Source: Loktanella sp. D2R18 (GTDB lineage: Bacteria > Pseudomonadota > Alphaproteobacteria > Rhodobacterales > Rhodobacteraceae). From it: a DNA stretch of 64,000 nt. How positions within the stretch are numbered: the stretch's first letter is position 1; each line of letters starts with the position of its first letter. The position numbers and the translations under genes are program-made. The notes beneath the pieces are model-generated. The model saw nothing but the letters and a program-made list of their open reading frames with translations. It was not told where the DNA came from and made no database searches. Shown piece by piece: positions 43,950-52,406 of this stretch. The stretch is from NCBI RefSeq assembly GCF_003318235.1, contig NZ_QOCG01000030.1, positions 588,580 to 652,579 of the forward strand, read 5' to 3'.

Positions 43950-45179
43950 ATGTCACAAAGTATGCTCAGAATAGGGCTGGTCTTGGGCCTGCTCACTGTC
44001 CTCGGTCCATTTTCCACGGACATGTATCTACCAGCGATGCCGTCTATCGCGACTGACCTCAGCACCACAATTGGTGGCACGCAAATCACGTTAACGGCCT
44101 ATATGATCGGATTCGGTTTGGGTCAATTGTTCTACGGCCCGATTTCGGATCAGACGGGTCGTAAATTTCCGATGTATCTGGGGCTGTTTCTGTTCATCCT
44201 CGGATCACTCGGCTGCTACTTCGCGCCCACGATCGAGGCCCTTTCTGCGGCACGGGTCTTGCAAGGCTTAGGTGGAGCCGCTGGCATGATCATCCCCCGC
44301 GCTGCGATCCGCGATATGGATGCAGGCGTCGGTGCGACGCGCCTTATGGGCACGATTATGATGGTGGTCAGTGTCTCGCCCATGCTTGCCCCCCTTGCTG
44401 GCAGCGGCGTGTTGATCCTCGGCGGTTGGCGCATCATCTTTCTGTCTTTAGCTATTTTCGCCGTGTTCAACATGGTGCTTGCCAGAACAGCACTGCCAGA
44501 AACGCTCTCTGAAGAGAACCGCGTCAAATTCAATCTGCGTCGCTTTTTCGCGGGGCTGCGCGTTCTGTTCACCGACCGTACCTTTATGGGGTTAACGTTC
44601 GTAGGTGCGTTCGGCATGGCCGGTCTTTATCTGTTTTTTGCGAATGCGTCCTTCGTCTACACAGGTCAATTCGGGTTGACTCACGTGCAATACAGCCTTG
44701 CCTTTGCGGTCAACGGATTGAGCCTGTTCTGTGCCTCCCGCCTTCAGGCACCGCTTGCGCAACGACTTGGAATGACGCGCATGATCAAAGGGGCGGTCAC
44801 AGTTTTTGCCGTCATCATGATCGCCCTCGCGGTGCTCACGGCAACTGGGTTCGGCAGCCTGCCAGTTACGATTGCACTGTTCTTTTTTGGCTTCTCAATG
44901 CTCGGCCTCGTCATTCCCCCAACGATGGTTCTGGCACTCCGAAACCACGGCCAAATTGCGGGACTGGCGTCATCCCTTGGCGGGACTATTCAGATGGTCA
45001 CAGCAGCGATTGTCATTCTGGCGGGCGAGCCGTTCTTTGACGGAACAGCCCTTCCAATGGTCACAGCAATCGCCCTGTGCAGTGTCATCGCCTTCGGCTT
45101 TTCGCGGATCACACTGTCGGCCGTGAACGAAGACAGGCCAGCGCGACCTTCGCCACAAATGTCCGCTAAAGCCCGTTGA
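43950..45179 (+). CDS. Bcr/CflA-family multidrug efflux MFS transporter
   Basis: 409 residues with 12 predicted TM helices. LGPFSTDMYLPAMPSIATDL in TM1 is the diagnostic Bcr/CflA sequence. Motif A follows as FYGPISDQTGRKFPMY, and the VLQGLGGAAGMIIPRAAIRD block of TM4 is intact. It should export drugs by proton antiport. AGGAAACCAA precedes the ATG. Part of the AraC-SDR-MFS cargo group. Confidence 0.9.
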   Translation: MSQSMLRIGLVLGLLTVLGPFSTDMYLPAMPSIATDLSTTIGGTQITLTAYMIGFGLGQLFYGPISDQTGRKFPMYLGLFLFILGSLGCYFAPTIEALSAARVLQGLGGAAGMIIPRAAIRDMDAGVGATRLMGTIMMVVSVSPMLAPLAGSGVLILGGWRIIFLSLAIFAVFNMVLARTALPETLSEENRVKFNLRRFFAGLRVLFTDRTFMGLTFVGAFGMAGLYLFFANASFVYTGQFGLTHVQYSLAFAVNGLSLFCASRLQAPLAQRLGMTRMIKGAVTVFAVIMIALAVLTATGFGSLPVTIALFFFGFSMLGLVIPPTMVLALRNHGQIAGLASSLGGTIQMVTAAIVILAGEPFFDGTALPMVTAIALCSVIAFGFSRITLSAVNEDRPARPSPQMSAKAR

Positions 45180-45280
45180 ACGCTATTGGTCAAAATCTCT
45201 GACGGGCATAAGTGCAGCCAGAACATGTGTCATTCAGAATGGTTGCAGTAAGGATTTAGAGCCGAATTCTTAAATCAAGG

Positions 45281-46201
45281 TCACGGCGACCCTTTTGCGT
45301 CGTGACCTACGCGTTGGATGGCGAACGCACTTTGAGCAAGCCAAGCGAGAAAAACGCGGAGACGAGGTGAGAGCTGCCGATCGCGCTGGTAGAGTGCGAC
45401 GACTGGCGAGGGAGAGGGGGCATAGTCGGCAAGGACTTCTACCAGTCGCCCGGCGGCTATATCAGTCTCCAGATGGTAACGCGGAACCTGGATCAAGCCG
45501 AGGCCCCGCCGCCCCGCAGCCACCATCGTCTCGGCCCCAGTTGTCGTTAGCGTTGCCGGAAGCGGACGGACGACTGTGCGTCCGCGAAAGGTGAACTCCA
45601 AGTCTATCGGTTGGCCGGTCTTTGATGACAGGAAGGCAACGACATGATGTCCGTCCAAGTCGTCAGGTGTCTGCGGAATGCCGTGCTGCTGCAGATAGTC
45701 GGGGGTGGCGACAACGGCTTCGGGAAGATCACAGAGACGGCGGGCAATAAGATCGCTGTCCGCCGGTTCGCCGACGCGGACCACGCAATCAACCCCCTCT
45801 CGGATCAGGTCAATCAGCCGGTCGCCTTCGGATATTACAAGGTCCAAGTTTGGATGCAGTGCGAGGAAATCCGGCAGTTTCGGAAGCAGAAAGTGTCGCG
45901 CCAATGTGCCGTGAACTTCGACCCTTAGCCTTCCCTTCACATTGCCACCGGTGAAGGCCGCCTCTGCGTCCTCAATCTGTCCGACAATTAATACACACCG
46001 TCGATACCACGCCTCCCCGTCAAGTGTGGGAGCCACCATGCGTGTCGTCCGGTCAAGCAAACGTACGCCGAGCCGCGCCTCTATCCGCTTGATTACATCC
46101 GTGACTGTTGACCGCGGAAAACCAAGGGTCTCGGCGGTGCGTCGGAAACTACGCGTCTCAACGACGCGGATAAAGATGCGCATTTCATCGAAGCGGTCCA
46201 T
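45281..46201 (-). CDS. LysR-family transcriptional regulator
   Basis: 306 residues. Winged HTH at the N-terminus (FIRVVETRSFRRTAETLGFP then RSTVTDVIKRIEARLGVRLL), followed by a type 2 periplasmic-binding-like effector domain from about residue 90. Divergent from the SDR gene at 46,304 across a 102-bp gap, the usual layout for LysR control of a target gene. Ligand unknown. Confidence 0.9.
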   Translation of the reverse strand: MDRFDEMRIFIRVVETRSFRRTAETLGFPRSTVTDVIKRIEARLGVRLLDRTTRMVAPTLDGEAWYRRCVLIVGQIEDAEAAFTGGNVKGRLRVEVHGTLARHFLLPKLPDFLALHPNLDLVISEGDRLIDLIREGVDCVVRVGEPADSDLIARRLCDLPEAVVATPDYLQQHGIPQTPDDLDGHHVVAFLSSKTGQPIDLEFTFRGRTVVRPLPATLTTTGAETMVAAGRRGLGLIQVPRYHLETDIAAGRLVEVLADYAPSPSPVVALYQRDRQLSPRLRVFLAWLAQSAFAIQRVGHDAKGSP

Positions 46202-46303
46202 TGTTCGCTCTTTTCGGATTCTGATGCCGGTATCATGGCTATTATCCTATCTCTATCACACCCTATTTCCATTTGATGAAATAAATCAGGAAGGAAGTTT
46301 AAG

Positions 46304-47044
46304 ATGACTATTGAAAAGCAGAAGACCGCCCTCGTGACGGGTGCCTCTCGCGGAATCGGTGCTGCAATCGCCGAAAGACTCGCTGCGGATGGGTTCGCCG
46401 TCGTGGTGAACTATGCAGCCAGCGAGAAAGCCGCGCACGACGTTGTGGCCAAGATCGAAAGTGCAGGCGGTCGCGCGATTGCACTGCAGGCCAATGTTGC
46501 CGATCCCGCGCAGGTCGCCGAACTCTTCGACCACTCCAAAGCGACGTTTGGTGTCCCGGACGTGTTGGTGAACTCCGCTGGGATCATGCAGCTCTCGCCC
46601 TTGGCGACAAGTGAGGACGAGATGTTCGATCGCACAATTGCGACGAACTTGAAGGGCACGTTCAACACCCTGCGGGAAGCCGCAAAGCGGATGCCGGATG
46701 GCGGACGGATCGTAAACCTTTCAACCTCGGTCACCGGCGTGAAACTGCCCAGCTATGGTGTCTATGCTGCCACCAAGGCCGCAATAGAAGTGATGGGCGA
46801 CATTCTGTCAAAGGAACTACGCGGACGGAACATCACCGTCAATTCTGTCGCCCCAGGGCCAACGGAAACTGAACTCTTCATGGATGGCAAGACAGATGAG
46901 CAGATTAAAGGCCTGTCGAAACTGAACCCGCTGGAACGGCTCGGCCAGCCAGAAGACATCGCAAATGCTGTATCATTCCTTGCCGGTCCCGAGGGCGGAT
47001 GGATCAACGGCCAAACTCTGCGCGCCAATGGCGGCATGGTGTGA
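46304..47044 (+). CDS. SDR family oxidoreductase (FabG-like)
   Basis: 246 residues. TGASRGIGAAIA at the N-terminus, NSAG near residue 90, and the catalytic residues in LSTSVTGVKLPSYGVYAATK. The C-terminal WINGQTLRANGGMV is typical of 3-oxoacyl-ACP-reductase-like SDRs. AAGGAAG precedes the start. Probably regulated by the divergent LysR. It is unlikely to be the housekeeping fabG because no fatty acid genes are near. Confidence 0.88.
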   Translation: MTIEKQKTALVTGASRGIGAAIAERLAADGFAVVVNYAASEKAAHDVVAKIESAGGRAIALQANVADPAQVAELFDHSKATFGVPDVLVNSAGIMQLSPLATSEDEMFDRTIATNLKGTFNTLREAAKRMPDGGRIVNLSTSVTGVKLPSYGVYAATKAAIEVMGDILSKELRGRNITVNSVAPGPTETELFMDGKTDEQIKGLSKLNPLERLGQPEDIANAVSFLAGPEGGWINGQTLRANGGMV

Positions 47045-47201
47045 ATGTGGCGACAAAAAACTGCACTATCTTGGCACCGGCACGTTTTGCGCCGGTGTCG
47101 ATTTGACCATCGTATCCGTCCCGCACGACGTTCCGATGCCATACTTTGAGACTGGGTTTGTGCAACTTTCGAGAAGTGGCGAGACCTAACAAGTAAATCG
47201 G

Positions 47202-48056
47202 CTACGCGGAAATAGATAGCAAATCGATATTTGGCGCATGAAGGCCTTTGGGGGAGAGCGTGAAGATCTCGAACCCATTGTCTGTCACGCCGATTGAGTG
47301 CTCAAATTGCGCCGAAAGAGACTTGTCTCGCGTGACAGCGGTCCAATCGTCTGCAAGCATCTTCACGTCGCCGCGTCCTAGGTTAATCATCGGTTCGACT
47401 GTGAAAATCATACCCGGGCGAAGCTCTGGGCCGGTATCGGACTTTCCGAAGTTCAGAATGTTAGGCGAGTCGTGAAAGACCTGACCGATGCCATGGCCGC
47501 AAAAGTCGCGGACGACGGAGCAGCGTTCGGAATGTGCGTAGTTCTGGATTGCATAGCCGATGTCGCCCAATCGCGCGCCGGGCCGCACGGCCTTAATCCC
47601 CTTCATCATCGCCTCATGTGCAATCTGGATTAGTCTCTCAGCCGCGCGTTTAGGCCTTCCGACTACGTACATCCGACTGGAATCTCCGTACCAACCGTCC
47701 AAAATAAGCGTGACATCTACGTTGACGATATCGCCGTCACGCAGCTTCTTCTCGTTCGGGAATCCGTGGCAGACGACGTGATTGACCGATGTGCAGCAGG
47801 CGTATTGATAACCCTTGTAGCCCAATGTGGCAGGCGTTGATTTATTGGCCGCAGCGAAGTCGATAACGAAGGAGTTTATCTCAGCGAGAGCTGTGCCCCT
47901 GCGAATTAGGTCTGTCACGCCGTCGAGACATCTGGCAGTCAAGACACCAGCGCGCCGCATTCCCTCAAAGGCATCCGGTCCATAAAGTTTGATGCTTTCA
48001 GTTCTGCGGGCATTCCGTGCCGGTGGTGCAACGGGCACGTTGATATAATTGTCCAT
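47202..48056 (-). CDS. map: Type I methionine aminopeptidase
   Basis: 284 residues. It removes N-terminal Met from nascent proteins. All metal ligands expected for E. coli Map are present in order: His in VVCHGFPNE, Asp in VNVDVTLI, Asp in YGDSSRM, His in GHGIGQVFHDSPN, Glu in FTVEPMI and Glu in QFEHSIGVT. ATG 48056 follows CAGGACAGGAA; a longer frame to 48341 would read through the divergent promoter. As transposon cargo it is probably an accessory Map, divergent from a ParD-like gene. Confidence 0.92.
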   Translation of the reverse strand: MDNYINVPVAPPARNARRTESIKLYGPDAFEGMRRAGVLTARCLDGVTDLIRRGTALAEINSFVIDFAAANKSTPATLGYKGYQYACCTSVNHVVCHGFPNEKKLRDGDIVNVDVTLILDGWYGDSSRMYVVGRPKRAAERLIQIAHEAMMKGIKAVRPGARLGDIGYAIQNYAHSERCSVVRDFCGHGIGQVFHDSPNILNFGKSDTGPELRPGMIFTVEPMINLGRGDVKMLADDWTAVTRDKSLSAQFEHSIGVTDNGFEIFTLSPKGLHAPNIDLLSISA

Positions 48057-48125
48057 TTCCTGTCCTGTTCCTGTAAAGTAGCACACAACATTCAAGGTCA
48101 GTTTGACCTGTGGAAAGTTATGAAG

Positions 48126-48142
48126 ATATACGAATCGTATAT
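48126..48142. promoter_or_regulatory. Putative operator between map and the ParD-like gene
   Basis: ATATACGAATCGTATAT is a perfect 8-bp inverted repeat around one central base, 33 bp upstream of the ParD-like start and 70 bp upstream of map. A ribbon-helix-helix-type protein such as the ParD-like product could bind here and control both genes. Confidence 0.5.
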
Positions 48143-48174
48143 GATTCATATATTGAGAGATGGGAGAGAGGTCG

Positions 48175-48381
48175 ATGGGTATCGTAAAAATAGGAGACGG
48201 TCTGCACGAAGAACTGCGCAAATCCAGCTCTGTCATGTGCCGGTCGATCAATGCGCAGGCCGAGTTCTGGATGAAAGTCGGAATGCTTGCCGAGGCAAAC
48301 CCAACTTTGTCCTTTACGGAAATTATGGCGCGGCAACTCAAGAATGCCGATGTACAGCTTCCGGAGATCGAAGCAGCCTGA
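48175..48381 (+). CDS. ParD-like antitoxin-family protein
   Basis: 68 residues, MGIVKIGDGLHEELRKSSSV followed by an INAQAEFWMKVGMLAEANPT helix and a C-terminal tail. This fits the ParD-like family related to ribbon-helix-helix antitoxins. No ParE-type toxin is next to it; the neighbour is a divergent methionine aminopeptidase. GAGAGG lies 5 nt before the ATG. The partnership with map is inferred from the shared palindromic promoter only. Confidence 0.65.
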   Translation: MGIVKIGDGLHEELRKSSSVMCRSINAQAEFWMKVGMLAEANPTLSFTEIMARQLKNADVQLPEIEAA

Positions 48382-48658
48382 AGCTAGAGGCTCACACAGC
48401 AAGTTTGCGGTTGGAGTTAAGCGGTCGTTTGCATCGCAGCATCGAACGATAACTCCGTCCGCAACCTGTGAATTCGAGCGTTGCTCCTCGCTGCGGCTTG
48501 CATGAACGACTGGTTTTCCCGTTGCGTGGTGGCATCGGGTTTTACGCTGGCGCAGCATTTTCCGCGCAGCGAGCGCACGCAGCGAGAAAATCGAATTCAC
48601 AAGTCGGGCTCTTTTGGTGAATTCGCTGCGCGGCAAACGAACGACCGCTTCTGCTGTT
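48382..48658. other. Gene-free right shoulder of the transposon with an inverted repeat
   Basis: TGTGAATTCGA (48467-48477) and TCGAATTCACA (48591-48601) are exact inverted copies about 110 bp apart, and CTCGCTGC/GCAGCGAG extends the pairing after a gap. No gene is supported here. Confidence 0.45.
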
Positions 48659-48770
48659 CTCGTCTTTGGGTCAGAAATGCTTGACGTTTGGGTCAGAATT
48701 GAATGACGTGATCTGGGCGTTTCTTGAGGTTTGGGACAACGAAAGAGTCAAAGGTTCGCGACGTTCGACA
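48659..48770 (-). repeat. Right transposon end with repeated transposase-type sites
   Basis: TTTGGGTCAGAA occurs at 48665-48676 and again at 48687-48698 (the latter as TTGACGTTTGGGTCAGAA). A weaker copy TTGAGGTTTGGGACAACG is at 48724-48741, and AGAGTCAAAGG follows. The terminus GACGTTCGACA ends at 48770. The TGACGTTTGGGTCA site matches TGACGCAAAGGTCA of the left end at both half-sites. Confidence 0.78.
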
Positions 48771-48884
48771 ATCTTGAAATTATTGAATAAATCACTTCTT
48801 TTAGCAACCTACCCCACATAACACCCCACAACTGATAAATGCTTAGCAATTGTCGTGATGGTGCGCTGAACAGCACAAAAGCTC

Positions 48885-49529
48885 TCAGAACAAATCATCA
48901 AAGAGCTTCAAATCACTGCCGCTAAACTGGTGCCTATACTTCTCAATAAACCCGATGTTTGCTTGATGCTCGCACCAGTCAATTTCAAGACGTTTGCGCC
49001 TGTATGTCCGTTCCCACATGCCCTTTGGCCTAGGCGCAATCGGATAGGCTGCACCGGGTTCGCCGCCCAGCGCCATACGTAATTTTTGAGCGCGGCGCAG
49101 CATACGGTCATAGCGCGGTTCTGATTGGCTGGCGTAAGCGATGCCATAACAATGGCGGCAAAGAAAGAAGCGCCCACCCGAAAACAACTTACCAACACGC
49201 CGCCCGCAGTGCCGACCATTCAACACGCCGGGGCAAATGGCATAGGTGCGTTGACCGCCATAATTGCAATCCGTTTGGACCAGCGGCACATTTTGCTTGA
49301 TTAGCTCCCACTTCCCGCCAGAGAGCCTCACGCGGTAATCCAGTTCCAGCGCAGTTCCGGTGTAGTGATACCCAATGCGGGCAATCTCGTTTTCGTTGCG
49401 CGACCAAATCCAATTGCCGCGCATGCCCGGTTCAAAGCAACCCTCTCGCTTCATCTTGTAGATATCAAGAGAACGACAATCTTCTGCCTTTTGTTTGTTA
49501 CTGGGTCGTCCCGATCCGTATCCGCCCAT
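48885..49529 (-). CDS. Conserved hypothetical zinc-ribbon protein
   Basis: 214 residues. It starts MGGYGSGRPSNKQKAEDCRS and contains two CxxC-type groups, around CNYGGQRTYAICPGV and FLCRHCYGIAYASQ, with a further Cys in GRHCGRRVG. They form a probable zinc ribbon followed by a basic helical segment. This kind of protein is frequent in alphaproteobacterial accessory regions but has no assigned function that I know. It is the first gene in the chromosomal flank after the transposon. Confidence 0.65.
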   Translation of the reverse strand: MGGYGSGRPSNKQKAEDCRSLDIYKMKREGCFEPGMRGNWIWSRNENEIARIGYHYTGTALELDYRVRLSGGKWELIKQNVPLVQTDCNYGGQRTYAICPGVLNGRHCGRRVGKLFSGGRFFLCRHCYGIAYASQSEPRYDRMLRRAQKLRMALGGEPGAAYPIAPRPKGMWERTYRRKRLEIDWCEHQANIGFIEKYRHQFSGSDLKLFDDLF

Positions 49530-50176
49530 TTTCGCACCTCAAGATATTTTCCGAAATCTATAGGCAAATCTAGCATTTCCTTGGGGTTCTTCCTACCCGA
49601 GCGATGCCCGCAAGGTAGCCTCCGTTCGCTGCATGTTCGAACGCCGTTTGGTTCAATATCACAGGCCTATGTCCGCTCAGCGGGACAAACCGGACCTACC
49701 CTTTCGGATACGGCAGCTATCCGGAGACGCGCTTGCCCGAGTAGCATCCCTCGTATTTCATAGGAAAATGCCAAAAGTGCATTGAATGACAGAGGTCTTA
49801 ACGAAGGTTCACACACGACCCACTCACGGACCGCGCAAAGTGCCTCAGTTGTTCATTAGCACTGTGTCAAATTGACTGACACGGCTACCGCCAGAGTCCG
49901 CTACTGTGGATTCGGCCCCCGCGTTTGGGACGACGCGGGGGCTTTCTTACGCTCTGGGCTCGTTCCTGCCATTCGCTGCACCCGCATCCAGATTGACGTA
50001 GAAAAACACCGTCGATGTCTGCTAAGCGGGACAAAACCGACATTCGTTTTTCCCGCTTCGCTGACGCAGCATCGTTTCGCTCATGCGGCATACCAATTGC
50101 TGCCATGCAGCCTATCTCTCCGAACCGGTCATTGCGGGATGGTGTCGGGGCATCTTCTCGACAGACGGCCTGTGGC
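49530..50176. other. Gene-free stretch of degraded sequence
   Basis: About 650 bp without a supported gene. It repeats short phrases such as AGCGGGACAAACCGG (near 49,680) and AGCGGGACAAAACCGAC (near 50,025), plus CCCCCGCGT/ACGCGGGGG forming a hairpin near 49,917-49,942. It looks like decayed mobile or intergenic repeat DNA. Confidence 0.45.
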
Positions 50177-50452
50177 CTACTTTTCGCCGCTCGTTCCTTT
50201 ACCCACCCGCCGGTAGTTAACGAACGCGTTGACGCTCATCACGACAAAAAAGTTTTCCATGTCGATCAGCACATAACCCTGTTCAAAAAGCGCCCGTGTC
50301 AGAGCCGTCACATCCTCGGAGTAGAGCCTACGTCGCTCCGCGAGTTCGGCTAGCAGCTTGCGTGAGATTCGATACCGACCGGATGGCTTGCCGCCAAACT
50401 CTGTCGCGTACATGTCTGCAAGCTTTTTGGCTGTAATCTCTTCGTTTTCCAT
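50177..50452 (-). CDS. Small hypothetical protein, HTH-like N-terminus
   Basis: 91 residues. MENEEITAKKLADMYATEFG followed by a helix-rich LLAELAERRRLYSEDVTALT and a final beta-like stretch (GYVLIDMENFFVVMSV). Not recognised. It is divergent from mgtE, with 84 bp between starts, and could be a small regulator of that operon. This rests only on position and a helical N-terminus. Confidence 0.5.
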   Translation of the reverse strand: MENEEITAKKLADMYATEFGGKPSGRYRISRKLLAELAERRRLYSEDVTALTRALFEQGYVLIDMENFFVVMSVNAFVNYRRVGKGTSGEK

Positions 50453-50536
50453 AATCAAAGTATATTGTGTGATAAATTATTGTCTATAGACAAATTTATG
50501 TTGCTTATATACGAACACCTCTTGAAAGGTGCCGCA

Positions 50537-51910
50537 ATGTCCGACCAACCAAACCAAAGTCAAAATGACAGAGAGCTGTCAGCCCGGATCAAAGCAGCCG
50601 CCGATGCGGCTGATGCATCTGCGCTTGTCGAAATGCTTGACCCGCTTGCGCTGAGCGAAGCACTGCGAGAGTTGTTGTACCTGTCGGTGGACGACAGAAT
50701 TCTGGTTTTGTCACTCGTCCCCGCTGAGCTCGCCGCCGAACTGATCGAGGAAGCACCGGGCGAGGCCGCCGCTGATCTGGTCGAAGGTCTGACTGCCATT
50801 CGTGCGGCCGAGATCATGGACGAGTTGGACTCAGATGTTCAGGCGGACCTCATTGGCGATCTGGATGACGCAGACGCTGAGGCGATCTTGTCGGAAATGG
50901 ATGTCGAAGACGCGGCAGATGTCCGTCGGCTTGTCACATACGACGATGACACCGCCGGTGGCTTGATGGTCGCCGAAGCTTTTTCATTCTCAGACACGCA
51001 GACAGTCGGCAAGGTTTTACGGGACCTGGCCAGTGGCGACGATGATTTTGAACGGTATCGCGGCCAACACCCATATGTTGTGGATGAAGACGGAAAGCCG
51101 GTTGGCGTTGTGTCATTGCGGGGCCTGCTGACATCAAAGCGTAGCGCACTACTGACTTCGATCATGACACCTCCATTGACCGTTACGGTTGATATGCCGC
51201 TCTTCAATCTAGAAGATTTGTTCGATGAACATGCGTTCTTGGGCATTCCAGTTGTGGAGGCTGACGGAACCCTCGTCGGTGTTGTGTCACGCGCCGCTGT
51301 CAGTGCTGCGGCTTTGGAACGATCCGAGAGCGAAAGCCTAAAACGCCAGGGTGTTGTGGGCGATGAGTTGCGCTCAATGCCGACATGGTTGCGGTCACGT
51401 CGCAGATTGGCTTGGCTTTCGGCCAACATCGTTCTCAATATCATCGCGGCCAGCGTGATTTCTGCATACGAAGAAACCCTGATCGCCGTTATCGCCATTG
51501 CGGTGTTTTTGCCGATGGTTTCAGACATGAGCGGGTGTTCCGGCAATCAGGCTGTCGGTGTGACTATGCGTGAACTCAGCTTGGGCCTTGTGCGTCCATC
51601 AGATGCGTTTCGCGTTTGGCTGAAAGAAGTCAGCGTTGGCGTCATCAACGGCATCGCGCTCGGTATCCTGATCGGCATCGTGGCTTGGATCTGGAAAGGC
51701 AGTCCGGCCTTGGGATTGGTCATTGGTCTTGCATTGGCCCTCAACACTATTCTTGCGGTCTCAATCGGTGGCGTTGTGCCACTTCTTCTGAAACGAATTG
51801 GTCAGGACCCGGCGGTTGCCAGTGGTCCGCTTCTGACAACAATCACTGATATGGCAGGATTTTTCTTTGTGCTCAGCCTTGCAACCCTCATGATGCCGTG
51901 GCTCGTATGA
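50537..51910 (+). CDS. mgtE: Magnesium transporter MgtE
   Basis: 457 residues. An acidic N-terminal MgtE N domain (LVPAELAAELIEEAPGEAAA) is followed by two CBS domains (about residues 135-255; HPYVVDEDGKPVGVVSL and FLGIPVVEADGTLVGVVSR) that sense Mg. Five TM helices start near residue 290, with the pore-lining MVSDMSGCSGNQAVGVTMRE region. Start 50537 (MSDQPNQSQ) is preferred, with GAAAGG upstream. Its stop overlaps the next gene's start (ATGA), so Mg uptake is translationally tied to the RimK set. Confidence 0.93.
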   Translation: MSDQPNQSQNDRELSARIKAAADAADASALVEMLDPLALSEALRELLYLSVDDRILVLSLVPAELAAELIEEAPGEAAADLVEGLTAIRAAEIMDELDSDVQADLIGDLDDADAEAILSEMDVEDAADVRRLVTYDDDTAGGLMVAEAFSFSDTQTVGKVLRDLASGDDDFERYRGQHPYVVDEDGKPVGVVSLRGLLTSKRSALLTSIMTPPLTVTVDMPLFNLEDLFDEHAFLGIPVVEADGTLVGVVSRAAVSAAALERSESESLKRQGVVGDELRSMPTWLRSRRRLAWLSANIVLNIIAASVISAYEETLIAVIAIAVFLPMVSDMSGCSGNQAVGVTMRELSLGLVRPSDAFRVWLKEVSVGVINGIALGILIGIVAWIWKGSPALGLVIGLALALNTILAVSIGGVVPLLLKRIGQDPAVASGPLLTTITDMAGFFFVLSLATLMMPWLV

Positions 51911-52380
51911 ACCAGATGGCCGAACACCCGCACCCACAAAAAACCGAGCGCCCGCTTTTGATTGTGGGTTGGATGGAATATGTCGACTTGCCAGACTTGG
52001 GGCTTGTTGATCTCAAGGCCAAGATTGATACTGGTGCGCGGACCTCTGCTCTTCACGCACGGGATATTGACACCTTCATGAAGGGTGATGAGGAATGGGT
52101 GCGGTTTACGACCCACGCAACGCATGGCGAAAAAGATACTCGCCTTGAATGCCCGGTCAGTTCCAAACGCAGCATCAAGAACACCGGTGGCGTGCCGGAA
52201 GAACGGATCGTCATCCGTGCTAAGTTCCGCATAGCAAAACGGTCGTGGACCATAGACCTTTCGCTGGCAGACCGCGAAAATATGGCCTTCGGGCTTATTG
52301 TCGGACGCACTGCACTCAAGAACCATTCCATCGCAGTGCATACGCGCCGCGCCCTCCTCACGCAGAAACGACCTGATTAA
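51907..52380 (+). CDS. RimB/retropepsin-like ATP-dependent zinc protease family protein
   Basis: 157 residues. [20 protein letters not shown] is the diagnostic aspartyl-protease-like DTGA block of the RimK-associated family, and [18 protein letters not shown] is the C-terminal match. In Pseudomonas a member of this family (RimB) trims glutamates added by RimK to ribosomal protein S6. It overlaps mgtE by 4 bp and precedes rimK by 26 bp. Confidence 0.85.
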   Translation: MNQMAEHPHPQKTERPLLIVGWMEYVDLPDLGLVDLKAKIDTGARTSALHARDIDTFMKGDEEWVRFTTHATHGEKDTRLECPVSSKRSIKNTGGVPEERIVIRAKFRIAKRSWTIDLSLADRENMAFGLIVGRTALKNHSIAVHTRRALLTQKRPD

Positions 52381-52406
52381 CGCCTATAGGCAGAAAAGGA
52401 GCACCC

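Larger units (their letters stand above)
25626..48770. mobile_element. 23.1-kb Tn7-like transposon (TnsA/TnsB/TnsC/TniQ plus resolvase) next to tRNA-Arg
   Basis: The left terminus reads TGTTGAACGTC from 25626. The right terminus ends GACGTTCGACA at 48770, whose reverse complement is TGTCGAACGTC, so 10 of 11 terminal bases match. Both sides are flanked by ATCTT (25621-25625 and 48771-48775), the 5-bp target duplication expected for Tn7-type transposition. Both ends carry copies of a TGACG-N4-GGTCA-like site, as expected for transposase binding. The element encodes all four expected transposition proteins plus a serine resolvase. Removing it and one ATCTT restores a continuous tRNA downstream sequence. 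Family naming (Tn7-like with Tn5053 traits) is from gene content. Confidence 0.88.

Noticed and set aside
46304..47044. Housekeeping fabG
   Set aside because: The SDR motifs fit, but acpP, fabD and fabF are absent and the gene faces a LysR regulator inside a transposon, so a specialised SDR is more likely.
25540..48770. Phage-type integrative island using tRNA-Arg as att
   Set aside because: No tyrosine integrase and no repeat of the tRNA 3' end at the far side were seen. The 5-bp duplication and DDE transposase point to Tn7-type insertion instead.
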